A stretch of 64,000 bases of DNA from an uncultured Lachnospiraceae bacterium (GTDB lineage: Bacteria; Bacillota; Clostridia; Lachnospirales; Lachnospiraceae): NCBI GenBank assembly GCA_910587095.1, contig CAJUMJ010000043.1:1-64000 (forward strand), given 5' to 3'. Below, in pieces: positions 25,729-34,413 of the stretch. Position numbers and translations under genes: made by a program. The stretch's first letter is position 1. Every line of letters starts with the position of its first letter. The notes below the pieces were generated by a model. It had not been told where the DNA came from and searched no databases. It saw nothing but the letters and a program-made list of their open reading frames with translations.

Positions 25729-25734
25729 AAAGAG

Positions 25735-25870
25735 TTTCTAAGGACGTCCCGCCATAGGACGGGACGCCAAGAAGCGTCTCACACGGGAGAATGCCCAAAA
25801 TACAGGCATTCTCCAGGACGAACTTGTTCGTACGTGGATTTTGAGTCACAGGCAAGCTGTGACATGGCGG
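25735..25870 (+). repeat. Intergenic palindrome array (same family as in the ribosomal operon)
   Basis: 'TTTCTAAGGACGTCCCG' with 'CGGGACGCCAAGAA' repeats the TCTAAGGCGTC/GACGCC-AAGAA pattern of the ribosomal gaps. It is followed by GAGAATGCC/GGCATTCTC (25787-25813), ACGAAC/GTTCGT (25818-25831) and GTCACAG/CTGTGAC (25845-25863). The GAGAATGCC stem recurs at 43045-43070. Confidence 0.65.
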
Positions 25871-25955
25871 TTAGTGTGAGAGAGAAAAGAGCGGGTCTTT
25901 GCTATGGGAATAGCATGGACCCGTTTTAGCAGGAAGAGGTTTAAAAGAGGGGAAA

Positions 25956-26771
25956 ATGACAGGGTTAGAAGACAACGGTAAGAGTATGGTGCTGACAGGG
26001 GCGGCATTAAAAAATGCCGCTTATATTACTATGTTCATAGATCATTTTTTTGCGGTTCTGTTTCTCGGCTACATGCGGCTGCACACGATAGACGGGAGGT
26101 GGGATGCACAGCTTGAAAAAGTCTACCGTATGGGAAGAGCTGTAGGGCGGGTTTCATTTGTGCTTTTCGCTTTTCTGATTGTGGAGGGATTCGTGTATAC
26201 GAGGAGCAGAGGAAAGTATCTGATGCGGCTTTTCCTCTTTGCGCTGCTCTCGGAGATTCCGTTTGATCTGGCTTTCTCGGGAGAATTGATTGATTGGGGC
26301 GGTCAGAATATATATTGGAGTCTGTTTACCGGTGTGCTGGTATTGTGTCTGTGGGAATATCTCTCCCGTTATGGGAAAGTTTTTTGTACGCTTGGCGGTG
26401 TGGCAGTCCTGATTGTGGGATGTGTGACGGCTTTTTGGCTGAATATGGACTATCGAATGATGGGGATTCTCCTTATTTTCACGCTGTACCGGACGAGGGG
26501 GAGAGATATGAGATTGCAGCTTCCGGCGGTGGGCTGTGTCATGTTCTTTGGAACCTGGGCCGGGAACTGTATCCGATATGCGGGGCAGTATACGGCGGAA
26601 TATCTTTTCCGGTTTTCTCTGCGCGAGATGTACGGACTGCTGGCTTTCCTGCCGATTCTCCTCTACAGCGGAGAAAAAGGGAAGCAGCTTCCGAAACCTT
26701 TTTACTACGCGTTTTACCCGGTGCATTTGCTCGTATTGTATGGGATTGCGCGGGCGACAGGGGTTATGTAA
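25956..26771 (+). CDS. TraX-family membrane protein
   Basis: This 271-residue polytopic protein has about eight hydrophobic helices. The TraX family pattern is clear: 'LKNAAYITMFIDHFFAV', 'GRVSFVLFAFLIVEGFVYTRS', 'YLMRLFLFALLSEIPFDLAF', 'GQNIYWSLFTGVL', 'YAFYPVHLLVLY'. F-plasmid TraX N-acetylates pilin. Chromosomal clostridial members are presumed acyltransferases of unknown acceptor. The neighbouring genes give no clue to substrate, and no conjugation genes are nearby. It ends convergently, overlapping the methyltransferase gene by eight bases. Confidence 0.88.
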   Translation: MTGLEDNGKSMVLTGAALKNAAYITMFIDHFFAVLFLGYMRLHTIDGRWDAQLEKVYRMGRAVGRVSFVLFAFLIVEGFVYTRSRGKYLMRLFLFALLSEIPFDLAFSGELIDWGGQNIYWSLFTGVLVLCLWEYLSRYGKVFCTLGGVAVLIVGCVTAFWLNMDYRMMGILLIFTLYRTRGRDMRLQLPAVGCVMFFGTWAGNCIRYAGQYTAEYLFRFSLREMYGLLAFLPILLYSGEKGKQLPKPFYYAFYPVHLLVLYGIARATGVM

Positions 26772-27654
26772 ACCACCTGCCGGAAGCGCCGCAAGGAAGC
26801 ACGAGGCCGTTTGAGGAGACGGGCAGGCCGATCTCGGAGGATTCCACCAGACCGCCCAGGCGGGGCACAAGGGCGGTGTGTATCATGTAGGTGAGCACAG
26901 CGGGCTGCAGGCCCGTGGTGTAGGAGTTGACAAGGAAAAACAGGGCGTTGTCGGACAGGAGCTTTGCGGCAAGCTCGATCAGGGGAAACACATTCTCCTC
27001 GATCTTCCAGATTTCACCTTTCGGGCCGCGACCGTAGGAGGGGGGATCCATAATGATCCCGTCGTATGTGTTGCCCCGCCGAAGCTCCCGCTCCACGAAT
27101 TTCACGCAGTCATCCACCAGCCAGCGGATCGGCGCTTCGGATAGTCCCGAGGCCGCCGCATTTTCTTTCGCCCAGGTGACCATGCCTTTGGAGGCGTCCA
27201 CATGGGTGACGGCTGCTCCCGCCAGGGCTGCGGCCAGGGTAGCGCCGCCGGTGTAGGCGAAAAGATTCAGCACTTTGAGCTGTCTTGCGGGTTCCTTGGC
27301 TTTTGCACTCTTTATTATAGAAGAAAACCAGTCCCAGTTTACGGCCTGCTCAGGGAAAAGCCCCGTATGCTTGAAGCTGAAAGGCTTCAGACGAAAGGTC
27401 AGCTCTCTGTAGCGGATGCTCCATTCCTGCGGCAGGTCGAAGAACTCCCACTCGCCGCCGCCTTTCTGGCTGCGGTGGTAGTGGCCGTTTTTCTTTTTCC
27501 ACCGTCCGTCCGCTTTCTTTGTGTCCCAAATGACCTGGGGATCCGGGCGGACAAGAATATATCTCCCCCAACGTTCGAGTTTTTCTCCCTTTGAACAATC
27601 TATCACTTCATAGTCTTTCCAATTGTCTGCGATCCACATGCGATTCCCTTTCAT
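26764..27654 (-). CDS. Class I SAM-dependent methyltransferase, RlmI/RlmK-like
   Basis: This 296-residue protein has the layout of the PF10672-type rRNA cytosine/guanine methyltransferases. A short N-terminal beta region ('RWGRYILVRPDPQVIWD') comes first. The SAM motif 'VLNLFAYTGGATLAAALAGA' and acidic loop 'VTHVDASKGMVTWAKENA' follow, and then the catalytic 'IIMDPPSYGRGPKG'. It lacks the N-terminal PUA domain of RlmI, so the substrate is uncertain, with 23S rRNA the likely choice. It is transcribed alone, convergent with the TraX gene. Confidence 0.88.
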   Translation of the reverse strand: MKGNRMWIADNWKDYEVIDCSKGEKLERWGRYILVRPDPQVIWDTKKADGRWKKKNGHYHRSQKGGGEWEFFDLPQEWSIRYRELTFRLKPFSFKHTGLFPEQAVNWDWFSSIIKSAKAKEPARQLKVLNLFAYTGGATLAAALAGAAVTHVDASKGMVTWAKENAAASGLSEAPIRWLVDDCVKFVERELRRGNTYDGIIMDPPSYGRGPKGEIWKIEENVFPLIELAAKLLSDNALFFLVNSYTTGLQPAVLTYMIHTALVPRLGGLVESSEIGLPVSSNGLVLPCGASGRWFT

Positions 27655-27791
27655 ATTTCATTTTTAGTCAAGCATATCATATCTTTTCGCCGAAATCTAC
27701 AGGGACGTGATTTCCGGTTGTCAGGATGGGGATGCTGGGATATACTGAAAACAGATATGATTACATACATGGAATGAGGACGTGACCGGAT

Positions 27792-28700
27792 ATGTTATCG
27801 TTTTTGAAGGACGAAGGAGTCAGCGCTTCGCTGATTGACGAACTGAGAAGTTTTAGGGAGAAATATCCGACAAACCTGTCGGAGCGAGTGCCGGATCCCG
27901 GGTTTTGTTATTATGGGCGGGAGGTATGGGAGCAGGCTTTGGCGGCTTTGCTTTGCGGGAAAAATTTGCTGCTCACCGGCGGGAAAGCGACAGGCAAGAA
28001 CGTCCTGGCCGAGAATCTGGCGAAGGTTTTCGGGCGGCCTGCCTGGAATGTGTCTTTTCATGTAAACATTGACGCCGCGGGACTTGTGGGAATGGACACC
28101 TTTGCGGATAACCGGGTGCAGTTTCGCCCGGGCCCCATCTATCAGTGCGCCGCAAACGGCGGCTTTGGCATTCTTGACGAGATCAATATGGCAAAAAACG
28201 AGGCGCTGGCCGTGCTGCACTCGGCCTTGGATTTCAGGCATGTGCTGGATGTGCCGGGATACGAGCGTGTTCCCATGGAGCCCGGTACCCGTTTTATCGC
28301 CACGATGAATTACGGCTACAACGGAACCAGGGAGTTAAACGAAGCGTTGCTCTCCCGTTTTGCGGTGATCCGTATGCCCTCCATCAGCCCGGAGAATCTG
28401 GAGCGGCTGCTGACGCGTCAATATCCTGCCCTGCGCAGAAAATACCGCCAGCAGTTTGGACAGTTGTTTTACGGCTTGCAAAAAAAATGCGAGGGCGGTG
28501 AGATCTCCACAAAGGCGCTTGATCTGCGGGGACTTCTGGACGCGCTTGACCTGATGGCTGAAGGCGTTTTGGCGGGGGCTGCTCTCGACATGGGTATTAC
28601 GAATAAGACCTTTGACGAGTATGAGCAAAGCCTGATCCGCGACGTGATAGCAGCGCGTATTTCGGCAAAGCTTACCCGGAAGGAGTTGTTTGACCAATGA
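27792..28700 (+). CDS. MoxR/NorQ-type AAA+ ATPase
   Basis: This 302-residue AAA+ protein is of the CbbQ/NirQ/GvpN clade. The P-loop is 'GGKATGKN', with Asn where Thr/Ser normally follows the Lys; Walker B is 'GFGILDEINMAKNEAL', sensor 1 'FIATMNYGYNGT', and arginine finger region 'ELNEALLSRFAVI'. Such ATPases pair with VWA proteins to load metals or remodel enzymes. Its last four bases overlap the VWA gene, so the two are translationally coupled. Which target enzyme they activate is not shown by the neighbours. Confidence 0.9.
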   Translation: MLSFLKDEGVSASLIDELRSFREKYPTNLSERVPDPGFCYYGREVWEQALAALLCGKNLLLTGGKATGKNVLAENLAKVFGRPAWNVSFHVNIDAAGLVGMDTFADNRVQFRPGPIYQCAANGGFGILDEINMAKNEALAVLHSALDFRHVLDVPGYERVPMEPGTRFIATMNYGYNGTRELNEALLSRFAVIRMPSISPENLERLLTRQYPALRRKYRQQFGQLFYGLQKKCEGGEISTKALDLRGLLDALDLMAEGVLAGAALDMGITNKTFDEYEQSLIRDVIAARISAKLTRKELFDQ

Positions 28701-30430
28701 GCATGCATTACACGGGAGGTCAGCGCAGGGCGTTAAATCAGATTTGGAACGGGGCGGGAGCATATGGCTTTGAGCCCCTGTTTTTGTCCCTTGATTCCCG
28801 GGGAAATCCAAACTTTTATCTGAATATCATTGTGGGTTGTGTCCGTAAATGGTACGGAGAAGAGGAGCCGGCGAGGCTGTTCGACGCGTGGGCGGGCGAC
28901 AGGAGACATGCGCTTTTGGACGATCTGGCCTGGCTTTTTCTGGAGAGCGCTGTATTTTCTCTGGAATTACCAGAGCGGCCGGTTTTGGAGGAGCTGCGCA
29001 GGGAGCACGCCCTGGATTTTTTTGACAGGGAGCAGACTTTGTCCCGTCAGGAATGGATGGCAAAAAACCAGTTAAGCTATACGATGCAGTCAGCGAGGTG
29101 GAAAGCCGTGTTAGGGAAAAAGCCGCCGCTTATGACACCTTATGAGAGAAGGTTATCCGACGCGCTCGATCCGGGGGGCCTGAAGCGGGAGGAAGTGTTC
29201 CTGGCGGCCATGGATGTCTTTGCCCGCTTCCGGCTCTTTAACGGCGGAGGCCGCGCTCCTCTTGCCCTGCGATTCCATCTCAAGGGCAGGTGGGCGGGGG
29301 TGATGCTTCGTCTGATGCCGAAAGAAGTCACCCACACGGACGTGGCATCGGCCGGACGTGGGACAGGCGCGGGTGAGGGAGAAGGAGAAAAGCTTTCTCT
29401 GCGCGCGGCAAAGATCCGGCTGAAAGAGAACGCCGCCTCTGACCGAAGCTATATCGAGAGTTGTTTCGGCCCGTCCCTGCTTCCCGCAAGGGAGCTGGCC
29501 ATGGCGGAACAAAAGCTTTGTACGGGGGTTCATGAGGGGTGTCACCTCTGGTATACCGCCGGCGTCCCCACGCCGGAGAAAGCGACGGGAGGAGAGGCAA
29601 GGCAGTTAGCGCGGCAGGCGCTTTTACAGGAGGAACGAAACCGCCTGGCTTTTACCAGGGACAGTGCGCTTTATCGAAACGCGGTCAGGCGGCTTACGGA
29701 ACGGATTCAAAACGAGCTTTTGGTCTACGCGCAGCCGGAGGAGGAGACGGCCAGGATCGGACGGCTTGACGGTTCCCGTGTCTGGCGGGCGGCAGTGCTG
29801 TCTGACTACCGGGTTTTTGAGAGAGAAGCGGACACCCCGAGGCCAGGTTTTTCGGTAGACTTGCTGCTGGACGCCTCGACCTCACGTATGCATTGCCAGG
29901 AGACGGTCGCCGCCCAGGGATACATCCTGGCGGAGAGCCTTTCAAGGTGTGGCGTTCCCGTGCGGGTATCTGGTTTTTGCAGTCTGAGAGGATATACGAT
30001 TCTGCGGGTGCTCAAGAGCTTTCAGGGGAAAAGCAGGGATGTCTTCCGCTATTTTGCCTCCGGCTGGAACCGGGACGGCCTGGCACTTCGGGCGGCGGGG
30101 GAGCTGCTATTTTCCGTGCCGGGGGAAAAGCGGCTGCTTTTGCTCCTCACAGACGCGAACCCAAGCGACAGCCATCGCATTGCGCCGGGAGAAAAATATC
30201 CGTTCGGACATGATTATGCCGACGCCCCGGCCGTGGAGGACGCGGCGAGGGAGGTACGGAACCTGCAGAGGAAGGGGATACGGGTGGGAGCCGTCTTTAT
30301 GGGGCCGACCATGTATGTGCCCGCCGCGGAGAAGATCTACGGAAAAAGTCTTGCGCGCATCCACACCATGGATCAGCTTGCCGTGGCTGCCGGGCGGCTG
30401 ATTGCAGAAGAAATCCGTGCTTTGGAATAA
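28697..30430 (+). CDS. NorD/CobT-like VWA-domain partner protein
   Basis: This 577-residue protein has a long divergent N-terminal region (about 1-370) and a C-terminal von Willebrand A domain. The MIDAS motif is 'LLLDASTSRMH' (DxSxS from D392), followed by 'FCSLRGYTILRVLKSF' and 'LLLLTDANPSD', which supplies the later MIDAS Asp. This architecture is that of the NorD/CobT partners of MoxR ATPases. The residue stretch 'KEVTHTDVASAGRGTGAGEGEGEK' (read in pieces) forms a flexible linker. It is co-expressed with the preceding ATPase. The client is unknown; nitric oxide reductase and cobalt chelatase genes are not in the window. Confidence 0.85.
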   Translation: MSMHYTGGQRRALNQIWNGAGAYGFEPLFLSLDSRGNPNFYLNIIVGCVRKWYGEEEPARLFDAWAGDRRHALLDDLAWLFLESAVFSLELPERPVLEELRREHALDFFDREQTLSRQEWMAKNQLSYTMQSARWKAVLGKKPPLMTPYERRLSDALDPGGLKREEVFLAAMDVFARFRLFNGGGRAPLALRFHLKGRWAGVMLRLMPKEVTHTDVASAGRGTGAGEGEGEKLSLRAAKIRLKENAASDRSYIESCFGPSLLPARELAMAEQKLCTGVHEGCHLWYTAGVPTPEKATGGEARQLARQALLQEERNRLAFTRDSALYRNAVRRLTERIQNELLVYAQPEEETARIGRLDGSRVWRAAVLSDYRVFEREADTPRPGFSVDLLLDASTSRMHCQETVAAQGYILAESLSRCGVPVRVSGFCSLRGYTILRVLKSFQGKSRDVFRYFASGWNRDGLALRAAGELLFSVPGEKRLLLLLTDANPSDSHRIAPGEKYPFGHDYADAPAVEDAAREVRNLQRKGIRVGAVFMGPTMYVPAAEKIYGKSLARIHTMDQLAVAAGRLIAEEIRALE

Positions 30431-30455
30431 ATTGCAATTTTTTGCGGTAAAGGAG

Positions 30456-30483
30456 TTGTATTTTAGATAAAGTGGCGTATAAT
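30456..30483 (+). promoter_or_regulatory. Probable promoter of cstA
   Basis: TTGTAT (30456-30461), 16-bp spacer, TATAAT (30478-30483). It lies about 67 bp upstream of the ATG, leaving a short leader. Confidence 0.55.
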
Positions 30484-30549
30484 TAATTTGAAAAATGAAT
30501 TTGGCTGTACAGAATAAACAAAAGCCAAGGAAAAAGAGGGGGTAGTATT

Positions 30550-32031
30550 ATGATTAGCTTTTTAATTTGTCTGGTGATTTTGATAGCCGGCTACTTTATC
30601 TACGGCAAAGTAGTTGACAGTACATTCGGCCCGGACGACAGAGAGACGCCCGCCGTCCGTATCGACGACGGCGTCGATTATGTGGTGATGCCGCAGTGGA
30701 AGCTGTTTCTCGTTCAGCTTCTCAATATCGCGGGCCTGGGGCCGATCTTCGGCGCCCTGTCAGGCTCCCTTTGGGGACCCAGCGTGTTTTTGTGGATCAC
30801 TTTCGGCACGATCTTTGCAGGCGGCGTCCACGACTACTTTGCAGGTATGCTGTCGGAGAGAAACGACGGCGCGTCCGTCTCCGAGATTACCGGTATTTAT
30901 CTGGGAGGCGCCATGAAAAACGTGATGCGCGTGTTCAGCGTGGTGCTGCTGATTATGGTAGGTACGGTGTTTGCGGTGGGGCCGGCAGGTTTGCTTCAAC
31001 TGCTGTGCACAGACATGGGTGGTATCCTGTCGAACAAAATGTTCTGGCTCATCGTGATTTTGATCTATTACTTTATCGCTACGTTTGTCTCGGTGGATAA
31101 GGTGATCGGCAAGGTTTATCCGATATTTGGCATTTGTCTGATCGTTATGGCTGTGGGTGTGGCTTTCGGCGTGATCACAAATTCAAACTATGTGATTCCC
31201 GAGCTGTGGAGCCATTTTTATAACATGCATCCTTCGGGGACGCCGGTCTGGAGCTTCATGTTTATCACTGTGGCATGCGGCGCGATCTCCGGTTTCCACG
31301 CAACCCAGTCTCCGCTTATGGCGCGCTGTATGAAGTCCGAGCGTCAGGGACATATGGTGTTTTACGGAGCGATGATCTCCGAGGGTATTATCGCCCTGAT
31401 TTGGGCGGCTGCGGGATGCGCGATCTATGAAGGAGCGGAACTGCTTGCGATGGGCGCGGGCGGCCCTACCGCGGTTTATGATATCTGCCAGAAGACCATG
31501 GGCTCCGCCGGCATGATATTGGCAATGCTGGGCGTTATCGCGTGCCCTATCACTTCCGGGGATACGGCGTTCCGTTCGGCTCGTCTGACATTGGCTGACT
31601 GGCTGAAACTGGATCAGAAAACTTATATAAACAGATTGAAACTTTGCATTCCGGTACTCGGCGTCGGTGCGATCCTGGGCATCGGCAACGCGCTCGGCAA
31701 GATTGATTACAACGTGATCTGGCGCTATTTCAGTTGGAGTAACCAGACTCTTGCCATGATCGTTCTGTGGGCGGCGAGCATGTACCTGTTCCAGCAGAAG
31801 AAGAACTACTGGATCACCGCCGTACCTGCGACTTTCATGAGCGCGGTTTCCGTTACATACTTTATCTTAGGCGAGGAATGCCTGGGGCAGCTTCTCAATA
31901 AGCACGAGGTGGTGGACGGAGCGAGAACGCTGGTTGCTTATAACAAAGCGCTGGCTTATCCTTTTGGTATCGTATTTGCGGCAGTGCTGCTGTTTATCTT
32001 TATCCGGGCGACAAAGAAGCAGTCCGCATAG
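30550..32031 (+). CDS. cstA: CstA-family peptide/pyruvate transporter
   Basis: This 493-residue protein has about 13-15 hydrophobic segments. CstA hallmarks are 'YGKVVDSTFGPDDRETPA', 'NIAGLGPIFGALSGSLWGP', 'TIFAGGVHDYFAGMLSERN' and 'GFHATQSPLMARCMKSERQG'. E. coli CstA (about 700 residues) has a longer C-terminus; this short form is usual in Firmicutes. Studied members import peptides or pyruvate during carbon limitation. An AGAGGGGG-type ribosome-binding site precedes the ATG. The next gene follows after 17 bases and is probably co-transcribed. Confidence 0.92.
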   Translation: MISFLICLVILIAGYFIYGKVVDSTFGPDDRETPAVRIDDGVDYVVMPQWKLFLVQLLNIAGLGPIFGALSGSLWGPSVFLWITFGTIFAGGVHDYFAGMLSERNDGASVSEITGIYLGGAMKNVMRVFSVVLLIMVGTVFAVGPAGLLQLLCTDMGGILSNKMFWLIVILIYYFIATFVSVDKVIGKVYPIFGICLIVMAVGVAFGVITNSNYVIPELWSHFYNMHPSGTPVWSFMFITVACGAISGFHATQSPLMARCMKSERQGHMVFYGAMISEGIIALIWAAAGCAIYEGAELLAMGAGGPTAVYDICQKTMGSAGMILAMLGVIACPITSGDTAFRSARLTLADWLKLDQKTYINRLKLCIPVLGVGAILGIGNALGKIDYNVIWRYFSWSNQTLAMIVLWAASMYLFQQKKNYWITAVPATFMSAVSVTYFILGEECLGQLLNKHEVVDGARTLVAYNKALAYPFGIVFAAVLLFIFIRATKKQSA

Positions 32032-32048
32032 ACGTAGGAGAAAATGCC

Positions 32049-32915
32049 ATGATATTGAAACCTGTGAAATTGGGGAAAGAAGCCCTGGAACGGGAAGAAA
32101 TGTTAAGGGACCGAAAGAGCTGTAAGCGTTTCGGTCCCTGTGGCGTGGGGGAAAAAGCGCTGTACCTTTCCAGCTTTTATTTTCAGTGCCGCTATTATCT
32201 GCCGTATAAGGGAATCCTGCGCGTTTACAAGCGGGTTGCCATGAGCAAGGGCGGCTTTTCCCGCAAAGGAGTTTTCGCATCCATTCCTTATCTGGTGGTT
32301 GTGTACGACAACGGAGTGGAGAAGCAATGTACCTACAAAATAGAGGAACAGGTAGACCAGCTTCTCTCTTATTTAAAAGAGATACGGCCGGAGATTAAGC
32401 AAATGAGTCCGCAGGGAGAAATGCGTGCGGCCGAGAGAGAGAGGAACCGGAAGAGAAAGCCGAAGCCTGAGCTGACGGCGGAGGCCGTGGCGCTTCTCCA
32501 TACGCTCAGGGAGGCGGAGGCCGTTTTGGAGGAGCGTCCGGAGCTGTACCGCGAACTGAGCGAAGCCGCCAGGCAGAAACGGCAGGTATTACTCATTATA
32601 GGGGAAAGACGCGGCAGCAAGGTGAAAAAGAGGGAGGAGGCTGTATTTACCCGCGCCGATCGGGCGAAGGAGGAGATGGAGCGCTTTTTGTCCGGCCGCG
32701 AAGCGTTTCCGGTTCCGGCCCGCTATGCGCATCCTGTCGTGCTCAGACGGATGGAGCGGATCGTGAAAGAAGGCGGAGCCGCCGATGCCGCCCAGGCGTT
32801 ACACCTGGTCAAGGAAGCGCTGAAGGCGCTCAATTCCGACGTTGAGGTGAGCCGGGAGGAGTACGATGAGGTAGTGGTCGTGAAAGCCATGTTCCAGAAT
32901 GAAGAGTACCGGTGA
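32049..32915 (+). CDS. Uncharacterised two-part protein downstream of cstA
   Basis: This 288-residue protein belongs to no family I recognise. The first 115 residues are compact with alternating strands ('KRFGPCGVGEKALYLSSFYF', 'YLVVVYDNGVEKQCTYKIEEQVDQLL'), suggesting a small PH-like or ligand-binding fold. The rest (about 120-288) is charged and helical ('REAEAVLEERPELYRELSEAARQ', 'YAHPVVLRRMERIVKEGGAADAAQALHLVKEALKALNSDV' read in pieces). No membrane segment or signal peptide is present. It follows cstA closely, so a link to nutrient stress is possible but unproven. Confidence 0.7.
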   Translation: MILKPVKLGKEALEREEMLRDRKSCKRFGPCGVGEKALYLSSFYFQCRYYLPYKGILRVYKRVAMSKGGFSRKGVFASIPYLVVVYDNGVEKQCTYKIEEQVDQLLSYLKEIRPEIKQMSPQGEMRAAERERNRKRKPKPELTAEAVALLHTLREAEAVLEERPELYRELSEAARQKRQVLLIIGERRGSKVKKREEAVFTRADRAKEEMERFLSGREAFPVPARYAHPVVLRRMERIVKEGGAADAAQALHLVKEALKALNSDVEVSREEYDEVVVVKAMFQNEEYR

Positions 32916-32963
32916 CGTGGGCTGAACTGTTATTATTTATGTGCATTGTTTAGAAAAAAGTAC

Positions 32964-32992
32964 TTGCAATTCCCAAAAACTTCATATATACT
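32964..32992 (+). promoter_or_regulatory. Main promoter of the ribosomal protein superoperon
   Basis: TTGCAA (32964-32969), 17-bp spacer, TATACT (32987-32992), about 240 bp before rpsJ. It is the only strong promoter before the S10 gene, and the leader it produces is highly structured. Confidence 0.8.
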
Positions 32993-32999
32993 TGTTTGT

Positions 33000-33237
33000 G
33001 CTGTGGCATGATAGCTATGAAGCGTGAGGTTGCTGCCTTCGTGGCAGGTTTTCCGTGGAGCGAATGTCAAGTTAGGAAACTGACGACAAGTCACTGTACA
33101 GACATAATGTCCGGTTAGCCGGAAACGACGTGTTAGTGTTCGGATGCGTGAGCGAACAGGACACACACGGGAGAGTGTACAGTCACCGCTTGTCGTACTT
33201 AAGCTTTAAAAAGTGCGAAAAGGAGGCGACTTTTTTT
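33000..33237 (+). ncRNA. Structured leader RNA of the S10 operon
   Basis: The leader folds into a closed multi-branch shape. CGACAAG plus ACTGTAC (about 33083-33101) pairs with GTACAGT plus CTTGTCG (about 33178-33195). Enclosed are the hairpins GACAT/ATGTC, CCGG/CCGG and GTGT...TGTTCG with CGAACA...ACAC. A final stem AAAAAGT-CG / CG-ACTTTTT holds the GGAGG (33222-33226) in its loop and is followed by T7. This fits an autoregulatory ribosomal protein leader, L4 being the classical regulator in other bacteria. The regulator here is inferred. Confidence 0.6.
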
Positions 33238-33555
33238 ATGGCAAGTCAAGTAATGAGAATCACCCTGAAAGCCTATGATCACCAGTTGGTGGATGCATCG
33301 GCGAAGAAAATCATCGAAACTGTTAAGAAAAACGGGTCCCAGGTGAGCGGTCCCGTGCCCCTTCCTACTAAAAAGGAAGTGATCACGATCCTGCGTGCTG
33401 TTCACAAGTACAAGGATTCCAGAGAACAGTTCGAGCAGAGAACCCACAAGAGGCTCATCGACATCATCACTCCCACCCCCAAGACGGTGGATGCGCTCCA
33501 GAGACTGGAGATGCCTGCAGGTGTCTATATTGACATCAAGATGAAGAACAAATAA
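33238..33555 (+). CDS. rpsJ: 30S ribosomal protein S10
   Basis: This 105-residue S10 begins 'MASQVMRITLKAYDHQLVD' and contains 'GPVPLPTKKEVITILRA' and 'EQRTHKRLIDI'. It binds 16S rRNA in the head of the small subunit and doubles as NusE in antitermination. ATG 33238 is chosen because of conservation and GGAGG 11 bases upstream in a hairpin loop. It is the first gene of the superoperon. Confidence 0.97.
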   Translation: MASQVMRITLKAYDHQLVDASAKKIIETVKKNGSQVSGPVPLPTKKEVITILRAVHKYKDSREQFEQRTHKRLIDIITPTPKTVDALQRLEMPAGVYIDIKMKNK

Positions 33556-33691
33556 GACCCCTACTAGGACGATTCCCCGACGCAGATTCCGATGGAATCA
33601 CCGGAAATAAATCCTTGCAGGATTAGCTGCGAAGAAGATTCGAAAAGATCGGAAGGGAATCCGCTGTAGAACGACAGGAGGTAAAAGGAAA

Positions 33692-34378
33692 ATGAAAAAA
33701 GCGATTTTGGCAACAAAAGTCGGAATGACTCAAATCTTCAACGAAGACGGCACACTGACACCGGTTACCGTACTTCAGGCAGGCCCCTGCGCGGTAACGC
33801 AGATCAAGACCGTGGAGAACGACGGTTACAGTGCGGTGCAGGTAGGTTTTGTAGACAAGAAAGAAAGAATTGTCAATAAGGATAAGGGCGGCAAGAAGGA
33901 AGTGATTCACCGTCATGGCGTGAACAAGGCGCAGAAGGGTCACTTCGACAAGGCAGGCGTTTCCTGCAAGAGGTTTATCAGAGAGTTTAAGTTTGAGAAC
34001 GCTGACGAGTACACACTTGGCAGCGAGATCAAGGCGGATATTTTTGCGGCCGGCGACAGAGTTGACGCGACGGCAATCTCCAAAGGTAAGGGATTCCAGG
34101 GCGCGATCAAGAGACACGGCCAGCACAGAGGACCTATGACACACGGTTCCAAATTCCATCGACATCAGGGTTCCAACGGTGCCTGCTCTTCACCCAGCAA
34201 GGTGTTTAAGGGCAAGGGTATGCCGGGACACATGGGCTGCGTTAAGGTTACGGTTCAGAATCTCACGGTCGTGAGAGTTGACGCGGACAAGAACCTCATT
34301 CTGGTGAAGGGCGCGGTGCCCGGTCCCAGAAAAGCCTTAGTCACCATCAGGGAGACAACTAAGGTTGATGCGAAATAG
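33692..34378 (+). CDS. rplC: 50S ribosomal protein L3
   Basis: This 228-residue L3 has 'MKKAILATKVGMTQIFNEDG' and the conserved central loop 'GPMTHGSKFHRHQGSNGACS', which reaches to the peptidyl-transferase centre. ACAGGAGG precedes the start. The 136-bp gap after rpsJ contains GATTCC/GGAATC hairpins. It ends just before the rplD ribosome-binding site. Confidence 0.97.
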   Translation: MKKAILATKVGMTQIFNEDGTLTPVTVLQAGPCAVTQIKTVENDGYSAVQVGFVDKKERIVNKDKGGKKEVIHRHGVNKAQKGHFDKAGVSCKRFIREFKFENADEYTLGSEIKADIFAAGDRVDATAISKGKGFQGAIKRHGQHRGPMTHGSKFHRHQGSNGACSSPSKVFKGKGMPGHMGCVKVTVQNLTVVRVDADKNLILVKGAVPGPRKALVTIRETTKVDAK

Positions 34379-34413
34379 TGGCTTGGGTCACAGATGAAAG
34401 GAGGACCATTCAG

